A DNA stretch of 64,000 bases from Acetobacterium bakii (GTDB lineage: Bacteria; Bacillota; Clostridia; Eubacteriales; Eubacteriaceae). Positions 61,702 to 64,000 of the stretch are shown piece after piece (within the stretch, counting starts at the first letter, position 1; every line of letters starts with the position of its first letter). The translations under genes were made by a program, and so were the position numbers. Location: the NCBI RefSeq assembly GCF_001263355.1, contig NZ_LGYO01000007.1, positions 124,001-188,000 of the forward strand. Reading direction: 5' to 3'. The notes under the pieces are model-generated. The model was not told the origin of the DNA, did no database searches, and was given only the letters and a program-made list of their open reading frames with translations.

Positions 61702-63387
61702 TTACTGCTTCTCTGGATCTTCACTAACCAAATTTTTATTTTTGCAATAAAATTCCTCAAAATTTAACATCCGGTTTTTTAAATCCTCCTGCAACCTGTT
61801 TTTCTTCACTTTTCCACTATCTGTTCTTGGAATCGTATCGATAATTTCCAGGCGTTCCGGCCAGTAGCGTTTCGGTACCTTTCTCTTATCCAGGTCGTTC
61901 AGAAGATTTTCTAAATCCAGAAACCCCTTTCCTTTTTTGAGTACCGCATAGGCGCAAATTCGTTCACCTAAACGTTCATCCGGCATCCCGATCACTGCCT
62001 GATCCAGAACATCAGGATGTTTTGATATAAAATCGCTGATATGATTGGTGTTGAGGTTTTCTCCGCCTCTGACAATAATATCTTTTTTTCTTCCGATAAC
62101 CTTGATATTTCCTTTTTCATCTGCCACACATAAGTCTCCGCTATAAAACCAACCATCGTCATCCAAGGCCATATTGGTCGCTGCTTTATCGTTCAAATAA
62201 CCCACAAAGACATTTGGCCCTCTGGATGCTTCTTCACCAATGGTGCCTAATGGTACTTCCTCGCGATTGTCATCCACGATTTTTACTTCAACACCCTTAA
62301 GCGGTCTTCCTGCTACACTCCCCATTAATTCAAATGTTTCTTCCGGTCTGACAAATACATGGGGAACACTTTCCGTTGATCCGTAAACTTCACATAATTT
62401 AATTCCGGATTGATAGGCACATGCGACCATATCCCCGGGAATAGCAGCGCCCCCACAGAGATAAAATTTTAGGGTGTTCAGTTGCTCATTCCCGTTTTTC
62501 AGATTTTTTAAAATGTCATAAATAAAAGGTGTTGAACCCATGGAATAGGTGCATTTTTCCTGGTTTATCAATGCAATAGCCTTTTGGCTTTCAAACCTAC
62601 TTTGTAAAACCACCTTCCCACCGATCATCATTGGTGCGATGATCCCATGATGAAAGCCCGTCGCGTGATTCAATGGTGCCGGCATAAACATAGTATCCTC
62701 ATTCGTCAGACCCAGCTCTCGGGTAAAATACTTTTCGCTGAAAATAATATTGTTATGGGTCAGCATAACCCCTTTCACGCCTCCTGTCGTCCCGGAGGTG
62801 TAGAGAATTGCCGCAAGATCATTGCTATCGATTTTATTTATGTCCTTATTTTCGTTCAAAAGATATAAATCATCATTCAATATTTCGCGTAAGGTTATCG
62901 TTCCGCCGACTTTTTTTTGCAGATTATCCAGCAGAACCACACTTTTAAGACTGCCCAGCTTCTTTATCCCCCTCTGAATCACCTTTTCATAATCGGTTTT
63001 GCGATAATAGGTTGGGCAAAAGAATACCTTACTTTGGGTTAGATTCAAAAGGTACTCCAACTCATTATATGAATAACACATCCCAATGGGATTGATCACC
63101 GCACCAACTTTCAAACAAGCGATGGTAATCAAAATAAACTCGTACCACACCGGTATTTGGAAAGAAACCACATCTCCCGGAGCAGTTTCAACCTTTTGTA
63201 AATAGGCTCCGATGATGTTTGCCTTCGCATCCACATCCTGATAGGTCAAACGATTTCCCAGATCATCCACAACAAATTCCCGTTTCCTGTTTCGTTCTAC
63301 TGTACGATTCCAGTAATCCAAAAGGGTTTCTTTTCCCCAGTAATTCAATTCTTCATAGATATCTTTTTGATGCTTGTTTATTTTCAT
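61702..63387 (-). CDS. AMP-forming acyl-CoA ligase
   Basis: This 561-residue ANL-superfamily enzyme has P-loop YTSGTTGGVKGVMLTH, motifs YGSTES, GWFYSGDL and GRKKDIIVRGGENL, and catalytic Lys region PRTDSGKVKKN. It activates a carboxylic acid to its CoA thioester. The chain identity is closest in pattern to CaiC/FadK/cyclohexanecarboxylate-type ligases, but aromatic acrylates (as in caffeate-respiring acetogens) or carnitine derivatives are possible. Flanking MFS carriers suggest an imported carboxylate. The last residues (CKNKNLV) repeat the C-terminus of the neighbouring transporter. Confidence 0.9.
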   Translation of the reverse strand: MKINKHQKDIYEELNYWGKETLLDYWNRTVERNRKREFVVDDLGNRLTYQDVDAKANIIGAYLQKVETAPGDVVSFQIPVWYEFILITIACLKVGAVINPIGMCYSYNELEYLLNLTQSKVFFCPTYYRKTDYEKVIQRGIKKLGSLKSVVLLDNLQKKVGGTITLREILNDDLYLLNENKDINKIDSNDLAAILYTSGTTGGVKGVMLTHNNIIFSEKYFTRELGLTNEDTMFMPAPLNHATGFHHGIIAPMMIGGKVVLQSRFESQKAIALINQEKCTYSMGSTPFIYDILKNLKNGNEQLNTLKFYLCGGAAIPGDMVACAYQSGIKLCEVYGSTESVPHVFVRPEETFELMGSVAGRPLKGVEVKIVDDNREEVPLGTIGEEASRGPNVFVGYLNDKAATNMALDDDGWFYSGDLCVADEKGNIKVIGRKKDIIVRGGENLNTNHISDFISKHPDVLDQAVIGMPDERLGERICAYAVLKKGKGFLDLENLLNDLDKRKVPKRYWPERLEIIDTIPRTDSGKVKKNRLQEDLKNRMLNFEEFYCKNKNLVSEDPEKQ

Positions 63388-63435
63388 TCCTTTCTCATCC
63401 CCTTGTGTTTGAAAGAGTCTTGTCTATCCTAAACA

Positions 63436-63517
63436 AAGGCCGGCAATCTCAATGCAATGTGATTAACAATTGTCCGATCAATTCACTCTTTGAAAAATCG
63501 CAACGACACCCGGCCTT
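63436..63517 (-). terminator. Possible terminator between the two transporter/ligase units
   Basis: AAGGCCGG (63517-63510) can pair with CCGGCCTT (63443-63436) across a long loop, followed by TGTTT on the minus strand. The long loop makes it a weak candidate. Confidence 0.35.
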
Positions 63518-63559
63518 CAGTCTTTTTTCCTAATTTTTTAATCTTGCGGTACGATTTAT

Positions 63560-64000
63560 TTAGTTCTTAATCCTTTTTGGCTTAACCACTTCAATTTTTG
63601 CCAGCAAGGCCAGAATGGAACCAAGAATACAAACCGCCGCACAAACCCAGAGCGCATAACCATAGGCAACGGCATTGCTGGCGCCGGCATTCAAACCCGC
63701 ATCAACCACCAATCCGGTAACAGTTGGGGCAAGGACACCGGCAATCGCTCCAATGATACCTGCCAATCCTGTGTAAACACCTACGTTAGCCGGACAGATC
63801 GCTGAAGGTACCGAGAAATAACCACCCATTGTCAAACAAAGAAATCCATAGGATAAGGATACCGCCGCAACAACAAGGGTTGGATCTGTTGCATTTGCTC
63901 CAATAAAAATCAAAACAGCGGCGCCGATCATGCCAACGACCTGTACTAATTTTCGGCCGATTTTGTCTCCGAGTTTTTTTGAAGCACCATCTGCAATAAA
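63560..64000 (-). CDS. MFS transporter, C-terminal part (truncated by window edge)
   Basis: The frame is open from the right edge to the stop at 63560, giving 146 residues of a transporter C-terminal half. Segments such as ASKKLGDKIGRKLVQVVGMIGA and LSYGFLCLTMGGYFSVP align closely with NMGRKLIPLIGMLGA and ASNGVLCLTMGGYYSMP of the carrier encoded at 60.2-61.5 kb, so the two are paralogues. The N-terminal half lies beyond the window. Confidence 0.88.
   Translation of the reverse strand, partial: FIADGASKKLGDKIGRKLVQVVGMIGAAVLIFIGANATDPTLVVAAVSLSYGFLCLTMGGYFSVPSAICPANVGVYTGLAGIIGAIAGVLAPTVTGLVVDAGLNAGASNAVAYGYALWVCAAVCILGSILALLAKIEVVKPKRIKN

Overview
The window looks like chromosome from a strictly anaerobic, acetogen-like member of the Clostridia (Eubacteriales), most probably Acetobacterium or a close relative. 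This rests on moderate GC, dense codirectional operons with TAATG/ATGA overlaps and strong AGGAGG sites. It also rests on a split 'archaeal-type' ferredoxin-rich glutamate synthase, two unrelated glutamine synthetases, an ANTAR regulator and a C30-type carotenoid cluster. The genus is an inference from gene content, not a database result.

Layout. (1) About 1-17.3 kb, all on the minus strand, is a complete type IV pilus locus: an EAL-domain c-di-GMP protein, pilB, pilT, the major pilin, an O-antigen-ligase-like enzyme, a pseudopilin-like protein, pilD, pilC, a fused pilM-pilN, pilO and four minor or large pilins. The last of these is an adhesin-like pilin that runs off the left edge. The major pilin is preceded by a sigma-70-type promoter, a GEMM-I (cyclic dinucleotide) riboswitch and an intrinsic terminator. 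The aptamer has A where c-di-GMP riboswitches normally have G, so it may sense 3',3'-cGAMP. (2) 17.6-23.5 kb holds carB, carA and purA. (3) 23.5-37.2 kb is a nitrogen-assimilation region. One operon encodes split glutamate synthase, its ferredoxin and flavoprotein partners, a type I glutamine synthetase and an ANTAR RNA-binding regulator with a degenerate receiver. Facing it are glutamine synthetase III, a PII protein and an ammonium channel. Two leaders have AATGG(G/T) hexaloops that overlap terminators, which suggests ANTAR-controlled attenuation. (4) 37.3-49.2 kb holds a flavodoxin, two GTPases and a complete Wadjet-type SMC anti-plasmid operon (DUF2397, DUF2398, SMC-like ATPase and DUF2399/Toprim). 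That operon begins with a cytosolic 5'-nucleotidase that is not a usual component. (5) 49.8-53.3 kb has a diguanylate cyclase and a MacB-like ABC transporter. (6) 53.3-58.3 kb is an isoprenoid operon that combines a desaturase and a squalene/phytoene synthase family enzyme with homologues of plant VTE5 (phytol kinase), VTE6 (phytyl-phosphate kinase) and VTE1 (tocopherol cyclase). (7) 58.8-64 kb has a LysR regulator, a divergent desulfoferrodoxin-like protein, two related MFS transporters and an acyl-CoA ligase.

Two families of short intergenic repeats are scattered through the window. One is a hairpin/MITE-like element of about 100 bp with GTCCTGGGGACAAT-type ends in four copies. The other is an AT-rich element of about 110-125 bp in two clear copies and one partial copy. 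No rRNA, tRNA, CRISPR array or intact insertion sequence was seen. The most original points are the nucleotidase-Wadjet coupling, the VTE5/VTE6/VTE1-like plus carotenoid operon, and the variant riboswitch on the pilin gene.
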